Source of the DNA: Brevibacillus choshinensis
GTDB taxonomy: Bacteria; Bacillota; Bacilli; Brevibacillales; Brevibacillaceae
Assembly (NCBI RefSeq): GCF_016811915.1
Contig: NZ_CP069127.1
Coordinates: 3,137,001-3,201,000 of the forward strand
DNA length: 64,000 bases
Direction: 5' to 3'
Numbering within the stretch: position 1 is the stretch's first letter; every line of letters starts with the position of its first letter. The position numbers and the translations under genes are program-made. Positions 35,341 through 45,533 of this stretch are shown one piece after another. The notes under the pieces are model-generated. The model had not been told where the DNA came from and searched no databases. It saw only the letters and a program-made list of their open reading frames with translations.

Positions 35341-36891
35341 TTACGCCACGTTTTCTATGTTTTTCGCGGCCCGTGCTTTCTTCTTCACTTTTTTGTTCAA
35401 GATCCAGAAGATCGCTATGATCAAAACAGCCTGTCCGCACAAGCTCGGAATCGCTTGCCCCGTCATTCCCCCGACTAGGAAGCCGCAAACCGTCGTCGCT
35501 GCGATAATGAGCGCGTACGGCAATTGCGTACGGACGTGCTCGATGGGGTCGCAAGCGGCGGCTGTTGCGGTCATGACGGTCGTATCCGCGATCGGCGAGC
35601 AGTGGTTTCCAAACAGGCCGCTGCTGATGACTGCTCCTATGACCAAGGGAAGCGACAACCCCATGCTGTGCGCCATCGGAATGGCAATCGGCATGAGAAT
35701 GGCCCATACTCCCCACGAGCTCCCGGTCGCGAACGAAATGAGGGCACCGATCACGAAAACGCAGGCTGGAACAATGCTTGCAGGCAGGAAGCCATCGATC
35801 AGCTGAGTGATGTATCCCCCTACGCCCATTTTGCTGGTGACCGCACCGATCGACCAGACCATGACCAAAATGAGAGGGACGTTCATCATCTGCTTGACGC
35901 CCTTCACCCAGTCATCCACCGCTTGCTGAAAGGTGCGCAGGCGAGTCACAACCGCCATCGACGACGCTCCGACCGCTCCTGCCAAAAATCCGATGGAAAT
36001 GGCAGTGACAATATCTCCATGCAAGAAAGCGCCTACAAAACCATTCGTTCCAATTTCCCCTGTCCAAAAAATCACCGAGAAGATCCCGATGAAAAGAAGC
36101 CCCATCGGAACAAGGAAGTTCCACAAGCTCGGACGATAACCGGACGGCAGCGCATCTTCCTCATTTTCCGAAACCATCGGGACGTCATTCTCCCCGATCA
36201 GCTCTCCCGTATCGTCAGCCCTTTTTTGCGCCTGGTACATGCCGCCGATATCAAACCCGGTGAGCACCACGAAGGAAACCGTCAGCATGGCAAACAGTCC
36301 GTACAGGTTGAAGGCGAACATATCGAGGTAAACGGACCATGGATTGTCGCCAAGCTGCAAAGCCACCAGCTGCGGGGCGATCAGTCCGATGATAAAGGGC
36401 CCGTAGCTGCTGATGGGAGAAAACGAAGCGAGTGGACCGCCCATCGAGTGGAGAATATAAGCCAGCTTTACTCTCGCTACCTTAACCTTGTCCGTAATGG
36501 GCCGCATCACTGTGCCCAGAATCAGAATCGGCTCCGTATAGGAAAACAGGAACGCGCATGCCCACGTCATTAACTGTGCCTTTTTCTTCGTGTTGATCTT
36601 CTTCGTAATGATTCTTGCAAAAGATTCGGCTGCTCCCGAAACTTTCAGGCTATAGATGAATCCTCCGGCAAGGGAAACGAGAATGAGCAACGATGCGTTT
36701 CCTTTGTCGCTGACAGACGGGACCACGAAGTCGGAAATAACTTTGACGAGTCCCTCGACCGGATTCCATGCATTGAGAATCGTGGCCCCTACCCAAACCC
36801 CTGCGAATAAAGACAATAAGGTCTGCTTGGTCTTTAAAGCGAAGATAATGGCTACTAGCGGCGGGATAAGCGAGAGAATGCCATACTCCAT
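35341..36891 (-). CDS. NhaC-family carrier
   Basis: The 516-residue protein has eleven to thirteen membrane helices and belongs to the Na+/H+ antiporter NhaC superfamily. Marker stretches are SFATGSSWGVWAILMPIAIP near 391-410 and GLFGNHCSPIADTTVMT near 430. NhaC-type genes next to catabolic enzymes often act as sodium- or proton-coupled carriers for organic solutes rather than antiporters; I infer this here from the amidohydrolase that follows after 56 bases. ATG follows AAGGGAGG. The upstream region holds an AT-rich promoter with a palindrome. Confidence 0.92.
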   Translation of the reverse strand: MEYGILSLIPPLVAIIFALKTKQTLLSLFAGVWVGATILNAWNPVEGLVKVISDFVVPSVSDKGNASLLILVSLAGGFIYSLKVSGAAESFARIITKKINTKKKAQLMTWACAFLFSYTEPILILGTVMRPITDKVKVARVKLAYILHSMGGPLASFSPISSYGPFIIGLIAPQLVALQLGDNPWSVYLDMFAFNLYGLFAMLTVSFVVLTGFDIGGMYQAQKRADDTGELIGENDVPMVSENEEDALPSGYRPSLWNFLVPMGLLFIGIFSVIFWTGEIGTNGFVGAFLHGDIVTAISIGFLAGAVGASSMAVVTRLRTFQQAVDDWVKGVKQMMNVPLILVMVWSIGAVTSKMGVGGYITQLIDGFLPASIVPACVFVIGALISFATGSSWGVWAILMPIAIPMAHSMGLSLPLVIGAVISSGLFGNHCSPIADTTVMTATAAACDPIEHVRTQLPYALIIAATTVCGFLVGGMTGQAIPSLCGQAVLIIAIFWILNKKVKKKARAAKNIENVA

Positions 36892-37300
36892 GTAGTGAAC
36901 CTCCCTTATGATCGTTTGTTTTACTGCTCCCCCGTGTCAAAACATCGGTTCGTCGATTCGAAAGTGCAGCCTCCTCATCTATCTAAAAATTAATTATATT
37001 TAATATAATAGCAATTGTATTGCGATAATCAAGAACAAAAATTACTCACATTACTTTTTTATTACCCATATTTATAATTTCTAAATTCACTCAATTCGAT
37101 CGCTTCCGAATCCCAACAGTCTTCTACAGGGCTTCCCAGTGTGTCGCACGCAGGATGCGCAATGGTTTCGTGTTCGACAGCTTCTGTCCAAATAAAATAC
37201 CCTCCTGGCCGACAACGGGAGCCCATCCTTTCAGACGGCTTTCATCCTTGTCACCACGAGGGAAACACTCTTGCTATTCAACCTGTCCATACCGTAGCGA
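36892..37300. other. Intergenic region with promoter, otherwise empty
   Basis: The left part holds the AT-rich promoter and palindrome of the NhaC operon. From about 37080 to 37300 I see no gene, RNA or hairpin. Confidence 0.5.
37005..37032 (-). promoter_or_regulatory. Promoter with palindromic operator for the NhaC operon
   Basis: On the minus strand TTGATT (37027-37032) and TATTAT (37005-37010) are separated by 16 bases. A perfect palindrome GCAATTGTATTGC (37011-37023) fills the spacer, where a bound repressor would block the polymerase. The nearby XRE-cupin regulator is the obvious candidate. Confidence 0.55.
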
Positions 37301-37888
37301 TTAGCTTTCATCGATTGGCACCCATGGAGTCCCCGTCCAAATAGCGATGGCGGGCTCCGTTCCCGGGTTGCGGAACGCATGGGGCTTGGTGCTGTCAAAG
37401 TAGATGCTGTCCCCTTGCTTCAGCAAATAGGTTTCATCGCCAATGGTTATCTCCATTTCTCCGTGCAGCACGATGCCGCCTTCCTCCCCCTGATGAGGCA
37501 AGGGCACGATTTTTTCTCCGCGGTCAGGGCTGACGATGATTTCGAAGAACTCCAGCTTGGTGCCGGTCAGAGGAGCCAAGACCCGATATTGCACATTCGG
37601 GTGCCTCATCGTGAGAATCTCCTGCTCTTCGCGTCTGGAAAGGAATACGGAGCTTTTCTTGATCCCCTCGAAAAAATAGGAAAGGGAGACGTCAAAGATG
37701 ATGCTTAATTTCCATAGCGTATCCAGAGAGGGCTTCGCCTTTCCTCGTTCCAGCTGGGAAACCATGCTCTGGCTCAAACCGATTCTCTCCGCGACCTCGT
37801 CCACGGTCAGATTCGCCTCTTTACGTTTGGAGCGAATTCTCTCTCCGATGATGCCGATCGGGAGCTCGAACTGATGTATGTCATTCAT
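37301..37888 (-). CDS. XRE-family regulator with cupin domain
   Basis: The 195-residue protein joins an XRE helix-turn-helix (about 12-68; VDEVAERIGLSQSMVSQLERGKAKPSL) to a C-terminal cupin (about 110-190; PHQGEEGGIVLHGEMEI, DSIYFDSTKPHAFRN). This architecture is common in regulators of small-molecule catabolism, with the cupin binding the effector. It is encoded upstream of, and on the same strand as, the NhaC/amidohydrolase operon, a 409-base gap apart. I infer that it controls that operon through the palindrome at 37011-37023. ATG with AGGAGG twelve bases upstream. Confidence 0.92.
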   Translation of the reverse strand: MNDIHQFELPIGIIGERIRSKRKEANLTVDEVAERIGLSQSMVSQLERGKAKPSLDTLWKLSIIFDVSLSYFFEGIKKSSVFLSRREEQEILTMRHPNVQYRVLAPLTGTKLEFFEIIVSPDRGEKIVPLPHQGEEGGIVLHGEMEITIGDETYLLKQGDSIYFDSTKPHAFRNPGTEPAIAIWTGTPWVPIDES

Positions 37889-38139
37889 TCTACTTACATT
37901 CCTCCTGGATCTATCTTGAATGGGTATAGGGAAGCGATCGAAGCGATCGAAAGCAATTCGGATACAGCTACGTTACATATCTATGCAAAACGCATGTTGA
38001 TCCGACTCGCACCAGCCGCGGCTGGCGCACGATCACGTATTGGTTTCGGGTTATGTCATTTTAGTATACCATTTGTTGGGGCACTTTCGATAATGGGAAA
38101 AATGAAGGTCAGTGAAAGAACTCCTTCGCCATGGCTGAT

Positions 38140-39489
38140 TCATCCGGTTTGATTACGCCCCCGCCTCACTTCTTCGATGATCCCCTTTACTCCTTCCTCG
38201 ATTTGCTCCTGCTGCGCTCGTGCGATGCTGATCCGCAAAAACTTCTCCCGTTCCAAAAAGTCCGATAAATAAAATCGCTTTCCGGAGAGGACAAGAATCC
38301 CTCTCGCCGCAAGTCGCTCGATCAGGCGTTCCAGATTGACCGTTTGAGGCAGCTTGAACTGCACGTACACACCGAATTGGACCTTTGTTATCTCTAGCAA
38401 TCCTGCATCGTTATGCCTCTGGACCGCATCGTTCAGCATCTGAATCCGCAGTGCATACTGGCTGGCTATTTTGCGTTTGTGCCGCTCGTACATGCCGTTT
38501 TTGATATACACCTCGAGCGCCCCTTGGGATAGCTGCGATGTATCCGCATATCCCTTGTGTTCGAGGTACGTCTCCAGCAGAGTTTCCGGCAATACGGCGG
38601 CGCCGAGTCTGAGTCCCGGGAAAATGATTTTTGAGAAGCTTTTCAAATAAACAACATGGGAGGTATGGTCGTAGGCGTAAATAGGATCGGAGCCCGGCTC
38701 TTCGCCCAGATCGGCCATGTAATCGTCCTCCACGACGTATACGTCATATTTGCTCGCCAATCGGGCAATCCTTTTTCTCTCGTCGACGCTGTACGAGGTG
38801 CCGAGAGGAGAGTGGTACCTCGACATGGTGTAGAAAAACTTGATTTTGCCCTGTCTGAACTTCTCTTCCAATTCCCGCAAATCAATACCGGAAGCCGTGC
38901 GGGCAATTCCGATCACCGGTATGCGCTCCGCCTCCAGAAAACGCAAAAATATATCGTAGCTTGGCTGTTCCACCAATATGGTCGAGTTCTCGTTCGGAAA
39001 CGGCATTTTCGCCAAGATTTCCAGTGCCGGCTGAATCCCTGACATGACGATCACCTGATTCGCTTTGGCAAAAACTTGGTCTCCCGCCAAGTGGGAAACG
39101 AGCGTGTGGCGGAGAGTTTCCAGTCCTGTCGCATCTCCGCACGTAAACAGGTCGTACTTGTAGGTGTCCAATGCTTTATTCAAGCAATGCTGGAAGTCCA
39201 AATAGGGAAACAGGCTCGGATCCGGCGACGAAGCGGAGAAGTCGATCGTCTTGCATTCCGTAGCGTTGTGCCGGCTCCCGGGCTTTTCCACCACGTAATA
39301 GCCGCTTTGGGCAATGGAATAGATGGCATGGCGCTTTTCCAATTCCATATACGCACGCGATACCGTGTTGACACTGCAACCATACATCCTGGCGGCATTG
39401 CGGACAGATGGCAGCTTTTGGCCCGAGGCGAATCTCCCTTCGTTGATTTGTTGCTCGATATCGGAGAGAATCTCCACGTATTTTTTCAT
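38140..39489 (-). CDS. MocR-type regulator (GntR-aminotransferase fusion)
   Basis: The 449-residue protein has a GntR winged helix at about 1-75 (IEQQINEGRFASGQKLPSVRNAARMYGCSVNTVSRAY) and a class I aminotransferase domain at about 95-440. The PLP lysine is in LKSFSKIIFPGLRLG, and the VEDDYMADLG Asp that contacts the PLP ring is present. MocR regulators sense PLP or amino compounds. It is divergent from a nitroreductase-family gene (about 200 bases between starts), a likely target. I chose ATG 39489 with GAGGG eight bases upstream; the longer frame to 39534 has no ribosome site. Confidence 0.93.
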   Translation of the reverse strand: MKKYVEILSDIEQQINEGRFASGQKLPSVRNAARMYGCSVNTVSRAYMELEKRHAIYSIAQSGYYVVEKPGSRHNATECKTIDFSASSPDPSLFPYLDFQHCLNKALDTYKYDLFTCGDATGLETLRHTLVSHLAGDQVFAKANQVIVMSGIQPALEILAKMPFPNENSTILVEQPSYDIFLRFLEAERIPVIGIARTASGIDLRELEEKFRQGKIKFFYTMSRYHSPLGTSYSVDERKRIARLASKYDVYVVEDDYMADLGEEPGSDPIYAYDHTSHVVYLKSFSKIIFPGLRLGAAVLPETLLETYLEHKGYADTSQLSQGALEVYIKNGMYERHKRKIASQYALRIQMLNDAVQRHNDAGLLEITKVQFGVYVQFKLPQTVNLERLIERLAARGILVLSGKRFYLSDFLEREKFLRISIARAQQEQIEEGVKGIIEEVRRGRNQTG

Positions 39490-39690
39490 TCCGATCCCTC
39501 GCTTTCCCCTAGCCCCTCTATTATACGCGGTCAACTGTATTGAGACACTTTGAAAAAAATCCGATTGTTCTAAGCCGCAAATCGAACTACCATCTCAGGT
39601 AACGGATTCAAGCCACGAGAAAGCCTGACAAGGTGATACATGCAAGAGTCCGCGCCCATTCTTCATACAGACAAAGGAGTCGATTGGATC

Positions 39691-40344
39691 ATGTCATCTG
39701 CCCTGCAAGCCGACTATTCCACCCTGTTTCGTGAACGTCATTCCGTCAGGCATTTCGATGCCTCACACAAGCTGAGCGAACAAGAAGTCAAGGAGCTGCT
39801 TGAGATCGCTGGCAGAGCTCCGTCGTCCTGGAATCTTCAGCACTGGAAGTTCGTCGCTTTTACCGACCCTGCTGCCAAGGAAACATTGCTCCCGATCGCG
39901 AACGGTCAAAAGCAAGTCGTCGACGCTTCCGTCACCATCGCCATCCTCGGAGACCTCGAGGCCAACCGGAATACAGAAGCGGTGTACGGCCCCGTCATCC
40001 AGGCCGATGGCGAAGATTCTTACGCGGGCTACCATTCCCATCAAGTCCTGTTCACTCAAATCGAAGAGGCATATGCGGCCGGTGCATCGTCCTCGTATCG
40101 GCGCGATGAAGCGATACGAAACGCCTCCCTGGCCGCCATGCAGCTCATGCTCGCCGCAAAAGCGAAAGATCTCGATTCCGGCCCGATGGTTGGCTTCGAC
40201 GCCGACGCCTTCGTCAACACGTTCCATGTCCCGCCTCGATACATTCCGGTCCTGCTCGTGGCCATCGGCAAAGCCGCCAGACCTGCCCGGCCTACTACCC
40301 GCTTCCCGGTGGAGCAGACGGTCGTTTGGAACGGGTTTGAATGA
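39691..40344 (+). CDS. Nitroreductase family protein (YodC/MhqN-like)
   Basis: The 217-residue flavoprotein carries RERHSVRHFDASHKLSEQE at the start, AGRAPSSWNLQHWKF (FMN-binding) near 43-57, NASLAAMQLMLAAKAKDLDS near 150 and a C-terminal VLLVAIGKAARP. The look is that of Bacillus YodC/MhqN, which reduce quinones or nitro compounds with NADPH. I chose ATG 39691 (AAAGGAG eleven bases upstream); ATG 39640 is a weaker alternative giving 234 residues. It is followed by a terminator and is divergent from the MocR regulator. Confidence 0.9.
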   Translation: MSSALQADYSTLFRERHSVRHFDASHKLSEQEVKELLEIAGRAPSSWNLQHWKFVAFTDPAAKETLLPIANGQKQVVDASVTIAILGDLEANRNTEAVYGPVIQADGEDSYAGYHSHQVLFTQIEEAYAAGASSSYRRDEAIRNASLAAMQLMLAAKAKDLDSGPMVGFDADAFVNTFHVPPRYIPVLLVAIGKAARPARPTTRFPVEQTVVWNGFE

Positions 40345-40402
40345 GCCCGTGCCACGTGTCTTTACGCCATTGCGCTGAATGACAGACCATCGAAAGCAGA
40401 AA

Positions 40403-40429
40403 GACGTCACCGTGAAGATCGGTGACGTC
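40403..40429 (+). terminator. Terminator after the nitroreductase gene
   Basis: A perfect ten-base-pair stem GACGTCACCG/CGGTGACGTC with a seven-base loop is followed by TTTGTC. Confidence 0.85.
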
Positions 40430-40541
40430 TTTGTCAGTCAATTTTCTTTGAACAGCAGGTGTTAAAATATAAAAAACTCTCTTTCAAAAATCAAAAACTG
40501 TATAATTTTAGGTGAATCTAATGAGAGAATAGGGTGATAGA

Positions 40542-41090
40542 ATGAATGGTTCAATAAAAATCCTCGCCATATCAGGGAGCCTGCGTAAAAGTTCAACGAA
40601 TACTGGTCTTTTGCTTGCTTGTACATCTATCGCGAATGAAAATATTACATTTACTATTTATGATGGATTAGGTAACCTCCCGCACTTCAATCCGGATTTT
40701 GATGATGAAAATGCACCAGACTCGGTTTACGATTTTCGCATGAAGCTGAAGGAAGCTGATGGAGTGCTGATTTGTACACCGGAGTATGCAAATGGAGTAC
40801 CGGGTGTTCTAAAAAACGCTCTGGATTGGGTCGTATCTTCAGGTGAATTTATGTATAAACCGACAGCAGTCATTAGTGCCTCCCCTTCCCAGTTTGGTGG
40901 CGATAAAGCGCACGATTCATTGATTCTTACCCTTTCCATTATGACCGCAAAAATAGTGGAAGGTGGTACACTGAAGATCCCGTTCGTCACCAAAAAGGTG
41001 AAACCACAAGGAGAGCTGACAGACTCTGCCACAGCACACTCTCTAAGATCATTAATTGATGCACTTACTCAGACAATCCATTCTAGTTAG
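40542..41090 (+). CDS. NADPH-dependent FMN reductase
   Basis: The 182-residue protein is a flavodoxin-like FMN reductase/NAD(P)H:quinone reductase. The phosphate loop ISGSLRKSSTNTGLL (residues 8-22) and the CTPEYANGVPGVLKNALDW block near 77-95 are the family signatures. It reduces free flavin or azo/quinone compounds in the cytoplasm. ATG follows AGGGTGA. It is monocistronic with a perfect terminator 87 bases downstream. Confidence 0.93.
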   Translation: MNGSIKILAISGSLRKSSTNTGLLLACTSIANENITFTIYDGLGNLPHFNPDFDDENAPDSVYDFRMKLKEADGVLICTPEYANGVPGVLKNALDWVVSSGEFMYKPTAVISASPSQFGGDKAHDSLILTLSIMTAKIVEGGTLKIPFVTKKVKPQGELTDSATAHSLRSLIDALTQTIHSS

Positions 41091-41176
41091 TACAACAGTC
41101 TAATCTTCGCTCGCCGATTGTCTTAGTGACACCTGATTACAGCTTCTGATTCCGAAATACTGCCTTAATAGCTTAA

Positions 41177-41207
41177 AGAGGCTGCTGGATCATCTCCAGC
41201 AGCCTCT
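41177..41207 (+). terminator. Terminator (AGAGGCTGC type, copy 1)
   Basis: A perfect 13-bp stem AGAGGCTGCTGGA/TCCAGCAGCCTCT around TCATC is followed by GATGCTTTTGTT. Nearly the same element recurs at 46087 and, in reduced form, at 47949. Confidence 0.9.
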
Positions 41208-41309
41208 GATGCTTTTGTTATCGTCTTCTTCTTTACTTCCCTGTCTATTTAGCTAGTCGTTTTCTAATCAGTCGAGAGGGATCTCAAAACGCATTTTGCA
41301 ACTTAACAC

Positions 41310-43040
41310 TTAGACTTTATAATTGCTCAAAGAACCCTGCAGCTCTTCCGCCATTTTCGAAAGGGTATGGGCTGCGGCTGTAATTTCGTCCATCGATGCC
41401 AACTGTTCCTCAGCTGAGGCTGCCACAGTCTGCGCAAGTTCAGCAGATATTTCAGTTACATGTGAAATGTCATCGATGGAACCGACCATACTCTGTGCTC
41501 CCACATGTATTTGGTTGACAGCTTCTGTAACCTCTTTCGTTTGCGTGTACACATCTTCCACTGCTCTCAAAATTTCTATGAATGCGGATCCTGCATGATT
41601 GGCCAAAACAAGACCATCGGATACGGCTGTAGTTCCTCCGTTCATCGCCTCGACTGCTTTTTGGGTACCGTTTTGAATCTCCTGAATGAGTGTCCGAATC
41701 TGACCAGCCGCTGCTCCAGATTGTTCGGCCAATTTGCGCACCTCATCAGCTACTACCGCAAAGCCTCTTCCTTGCTCCCCTGCGCGGGCGGCCTCGATCG
41801 CCGCATTTAACGCCAGCAGATTTGTTTGTGCCGCAATTTCAGTAATGATCGAGACGATGTTTCCGATTTCATTTGATTGATTCCCAAGCGTATTTACAAC
41901 ATTTGCAGAAAATAAAACCTTCTCATTTATAAGATTCATTTGGGTAATCGTATTTCTGATGACTTCATTACCGCTTTGAGAGAGTTGCGAAGCATGAGAC
42001 GTCGATTCAGACATATTCTGCATATTATTCGTAACTTCGCTCAATCCCCTTGCCATTTCGGTTACGAAATCATTTGCATCCTTCATGCTGGAAACTTGTT
42101 TTTCCGCACCAGCGGACACATCTTGAATGGCATTCGATATTTGATCGGAAGCTTGACTTGTTTGCTCCGTGCTTGCCAATAATTGTTCCGAGGTTGCTGC
42201 TACTTGGTGGGCATTGCCCGAAAACTGCAAAATCATGTGTTTCAATGTGCTCGACATTTTATTAAAATCTTTTCCCAATTCCCCGATCTCATCGCGATTC
42301 TTAATAACGAGCGGTTCCGCCGTTAGATCACCATCTGTGATTCTTCGGACTTGCTGGGAAATCTGTTTGATCGGATTGGAAATATGCCTGGTAAATAAAA
42401 GGACAATAAAAGTTCCCAATACCCAGCATACCCCGATTGTGATAACAATCATCGTAATGATGCTATTTGCCTTACTGTTGTAATCTTTCATGTATGAGCC
42501 TGCTGTCACAATCCATCCCCAATTCGGATCCATTTCCGAATATGCGATTTTCGGCGCCACGACTTCGGATTTTGGCAGTTTATAATTGTAATAAGTATAC
42601 CCGCCTCCATTCATGCCTTGTTTGATAATTTCCTGCATGAAATAAAAACCATCATCCGATTTCAATTCCCAAACATTTTTGCCCTCTAGCGTGGGATGGG
42701 CAACCTCCAATCCTGTCTGATCAAGTACTAGAAAGTATCCGTTTTCCCCCAAATCGATATTTTTATTGATCGGGCGAGTGCCGTCTGGTTTTTTCTCTCC
42801 CAGTATTTGAACTTTTACTTGCTCTTGTGCCTCTTCGAGTGTGAGCTGACCTTTTTCCACTGCTGACTGTAATGAATCGATCATGGCAATAACCAAGCGG
42901 ACGTTATTTTTCAAGCCGGTGGAGCCACTTTCATTAAGGGCGTCTCTGCTGAAAGTGAAGCTGAAAATCCCCACCACCATACTAGGAATTGTTAGTAACA
43001 GAATGGATACCAGCAATAACTTTTTAAAGGTCGTTAATTT
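41310..43040 (-). CDS. Methyl-accepting chemotaxis protein
   Basis: The protein of about 576 residues has a membrane helix near 4-27, an extracellular single-Cache domain (about 30-180; [34 protein letters not shown]), a second helix near 190-215, a HAMP domain and a signalling domain. The conserved hairpin tip ([46 protein letters not shown] region) is intact. It directs CheA/CheW signalling for an unknown ligand; Cache domains often bind small carboxylates or amino acids. GTG 43040 has GGGGGT upstream; ATG 43067 has no site. It is isolated. Confidence 0.94.
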   Translation of the reverse strand, partial: KLTTFKKLLLVSILLLTIPSMVVGIFSFTFSRDALNESGSTGLKNNVRLVIAMIDSLQSAVEKGQLTLEEAQEQVKVQILGEKKPDGTRPINKNIDLGENGYFLVLDQTGLEVAHPTLEGKNVWELKSDDGFYFMQEIIKQGMNGGGYTYYNYKLPKSEVVAPKIAYSEMDPNWGWIVTAGSYMKDYNSKANSIITMIVITIGVCWVLGTFIVLLFTRHISNPIKQISQQVRRITDGDLTAEPLVIKNRDEIGELGKDFNKMSSTLKHMILQFSGNAHQVAATSEQLLASTEQTSQASDQISNAIQDVSAGAEKQVSSMKDANDFVTEMARGLSEVTNNMQNMSESTSHASQLSQSGNEVIRNTITQMNLINEKVLFSANVVNTLGNQSNEIGNIVSIITEIAAQTNLLALNAAIEAARAGEQGRGFAVVADEVRKLAEQSGAAAGQIRTLIQEIQNGTQKAVEAMNGGTTAVSDGLVLANHAGSAFIEILRAVEDVYTQTKEVTEAVNQIHVGAQSMVGSIDDISHVTEISAELAQTVAASAEEQLASMDEITAAAHTLSKMAEELQGSLSNYKV

Positions 43041-43107
43041 CACGGTGTCTACCCCCACATGTCTCATTCACTGATCTAATAACTTCAATACCCGTTCAAG
43101 AAAGGCA

Positions 43108-43278
43108 TCAAACGTATGGAAAAGTGATATAAGCCAAATGTGGGCCCTTTTCGATCGCCTCAAATGGAAGATTCGCGTAGTGCCTAACCCCCATTCCGGT
43201 ATTCAAGATACCGAAGGCACCGAGGGTCAATATAAAGATCAGTAATTTCTTATGTTTCCGTATAATTCCCAACTTCAT
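43108..43278 (-). CDS. Small membrane protein, unknown
   Basis: The 56-residue frame starts at ATG 43278, six bases after the SDR stop on the same strand. One hydrophobic helix (residues about 11-28, LLIFILTLGAFGILNTGMG) follows a basic start, and the tail is polar. The ribosome site is poor, so coupling to the SDR gene would be needed. No family is recognised. Confidence 0.4.
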   Translation of the reverse strand: MKLGIIRKHKKLLIFILTLGAFGILNTGMGVRHYANLPFEAIEKGPHLAYITFPYV

Positions 43279-43283
43279 GTCCG

Positions 43284-43991
43284 TTACCAATCCGTTCGTT
43301 TTCCGTCTCTGAAGAACCCTCCATTCGGTCCTTCAGGTCCAGTAGTGGCTAACCAAAGGATCGACTCAGCAGCTTGCTTGGGAGTTCGCGGAGCCGATGG
43401 TCCACCCATATCTGAGCTCACCCATCCCGGATCGACCGCATTGATTTGAATATCGCCTTTGATTTCTGCAGCTACCAATCGAGTCAATCCATTTAGGGCA
43501 AGCTTAGACAACTTATATGCACCAACTCCTGGGGAGGACATTTCCCTCAACGCCCCATATTCCGAAGAAACATTAATCACTCTTCCATAACCTTGCTTTT
43601 CCATAATAGGCATAAAGGAACGGATGACATGGTAAGCGCCGAAGAAATTCGTTGCCATCGTTGCCTCCAGAATGGAGGGTTCCATTTCCATCAACTTCTC
43701 GTTTTCGTCCAAATACACGCCAGCATTATTAATCAATACGTCTAATCTTCCAAAACACTCACTTACTGTGATCGCAGCTTGCCGTATGCTCTCTTGACTG
43801 TCTACATCCATCTGCACAAAGGATACGTCCAATGTCGACACCTTCAGTTTTTGGGCGGCTTCATGCCCCGTTTCAGAATCCCGACTAGTCAAAATGACCT
43901 GAAATCCCTTCAAAGCCAACTGTTTGACTAGTTCATACCCAATTCCTCGATTCCCTCCGGTGACAAGTGCAACTTTACGCTCCTTTGACAT
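43284..43991 (-). CDS. Short-chain dehydrogenase/reductase
   Basis: The 235-residue protein has TGGNRGIG (residues 11-18) for NAD(P) binding, NNAG near 86, the catalytic Ser in NVSSEYGAL, Tyr-Lys in AYKLSK, and the GWVSSDMGG substrate-loop motif. This is the classic SDR, carbonyl-reductase-like; substrate unknown. ATG 43991 has a GGGG tract upstream; an upstream extension to 44081 has no similarity. Confidence 0.93.
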   Translation of the reverse strand: MSKERKVALVTGGNRGIGYELVKQLALKGFQVILTSRDSETGHEAAQKLKVSTLDVSFVQMDVDSQESIRQAAITVSECFGRLDVLINNAGVYLDENEKLMEMEPSILEATMATNFFGAYHVIRSFMPIMEKQGYGRVINVSSEYGALREMSSPGVGAYKLSKLALNGLTRLVAAEIKGDIQINAVDPGWVSSDMGGPSAPRTPKQAAESILWLATTGPEGPNGGFFRDGKRTDW

Positions 43992-44149
43992 TGTAATCCC
44001 CCATTTCATGATTTGGATCAAATGCCCCACCTTTAAGGAATGAGGCACACCAGTAGGAGTGCCCCAAACAAATTTCTTCAATCTCTCAAGAATGTTTCAA
44101 CTTGCCCACGGTAAATTGCGAAATGAGGTTTTTTTGGTGGTACGTACGG

Positions 44150-45199
44150 TTATTCATTCTCCATCGTGCTGATGTCGATCACGAATCGATACCGGACATC
44201 CGAAGCCAGTACGCGTTCCCAGGCTTCATCGATCTGGTTGGCGGAAATCACCTCGATCTCGGTAGCGATGTGGTGTTCAGCGCAAAAGTCCAACATCTCC
44301 TGCGTTTCGCGAATACCGCCGATCATCGAGCCAGCATACGACCGACGATGACCGATAAGTGACATGGCTTGAACGGACAACGGGTCGGCTGGCGCACCGA
44401 CGTTGACCATCGTGCCGTCCAGAGCCAACAGCGAAAGGTAGGCGTTCACATCAACCTTCGCGCTCACTGTATTTACGATGAGATCGAACGTACCGGCCAG
44501 TTTCGCAAACGTCTCCGGATCGTTCGTCGCATAATAATGGTCCGCGCCAAGTCGCAAACCGTCTTCTTTCTTCTTCAAGGATTGGGATAAAACTGTGACC
44601 TCCGCACCCATGGCATGAGCGAGCTTCACTGCCATGTGGCCAAGCCCGCCAAGTCCGACAACAGCGACCTTCTTGCCGGGACCGGCTCCCCAATGACGCA
44701 GCGGAGAATACGTTGTAATGCCAGCGCACAAGAGCGGAGCGGCAACGTCAAGTTCCATACCATCAGGAATTTTAACCACGAAGTCTTCCGTTACAACGAT
44801 GTGCGTGGAATAACCACCCTGCGTATACTGCCCGTACCGGTCTGTAGCCCCATAGGTGCCAGTCATTCCGTTCAGGCAATACTGTTCTTCTCCCTTATGG
44901 CAGTTCACGCACTCTCCGCAGGAGTCAACCATGCAGCCAACCCCTACGCGGTCGCCAACGGCATACTTGGTCACTTCCGAACCAACTTGGGCGACAATGC
45001 CAGCGATCTCGTGCCCTGGAACAAGAGGGTATTGAACCGGTCCCCACTCGCCGCGAGCCGTGTGGATGTCAGAGTGGCAAATACCCGCATATTTAATCTC
45101 GATGAGGACATCATGCGGCTGGAGGTCCCTACGTTCGATCTCGGTCAGTTTGAACGGACCTTCCGGATTGAATACAGCACGTGCATTGGCATGAATCAT
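44150..45199 (-). CDS. Zinc-dependent alcohol dehydrogenase
   Basis: The 349-residue enzyme is a medium-chain alcohol dehydrogenase of the cinnamyl-alcohol/YjgB-like group. Catalytic zinc ligands are in [12 protein letters not shown] (C41, H42-D44 region) and GHEIAG near 63. The structural zinc cluster is [20 protein letters not shown] near 90-110, and the nucleotide loop is [20 protein letters not shown]. It reduces aldehydes with NADPH. The gene is divergent from a TetR regulator, 334 bases apart. Confidence 0.95.
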   Translation of the reverse strand: MIHANARAVFNPEGPFKLTEIERRDLQPHDVLIEIKYAGICHSDIHTARGEWGPVQYPLVPGHEIAGIVAQVGSEVTKYAVGDRVGVGCMVDSCGECVNCHKGEEQYCLNGMTGTYGATDRYGQYTQGGYSTHIVVTEDFVVKIPDGMELDVAAPLLCAGITTYSPLRHWGAGPGKKVAVVGLGGLGHMAVKLAHAMGAEVTVLSQSLKKKEDGLRLGADHYYATNDPETFAKLAGTFDLIVNTVSAKVDVNAYLSLLALDGTMVNVGAPADPLSVQAMSLIGHRRSYAGSMIGGIRETQEMLDFCAEHHIATEIEVISANQIDEAWERVLASDVRYRFVIDISTMENE

Positions 45200-45533
45200 A
45201 TATATCCTCCTGTAATTCTGATTGATTGGTTTTGCGGGACATGCAATCGCCTAAGCTAGGGAGGTATATTCGGGACAGCGCCTCGTTGCGAGGACCTGAT
45301 CACTCACCCATCCCCTCGTCTTGCACCAGTAATGAATGGAACCTTCGTTTTCTTATCAACTCGAATTCATACAACTACAAGCGAATAAACAAAATACATT
45401 GCTTAATCAACTTATGTTCATTATTATATAATCAAGAGAACGACATTCAATGGTTAAAAACACGCGAAACGTTGATATATTAACAATGGAATCAAAATTG
45501 TTCATTATCTCAAAAAAGCTAGGTGAATAATCG
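45200..45533. other. Intergenic region between adh and tetR-type gene
   Basis: This is the divergent control region. The right half is AT-rich and would hold both promoters. No gene or clear palindrome stands out. Confidence 0.4.

Noticed and set aside
35524-36573. A 349-codon plus-strand open frame opposite the NhaC gene
   Set aside because: It is antisense to a membrane protein; the Asp/Arg/His-rich product is typical of such shadows.
36975-37080. AT-rich stretch considered as an origin or phage attachment site
   Set aside because: No DnaA boxes, direct repeats or integrase gene are present; a promoter with operator explains it.
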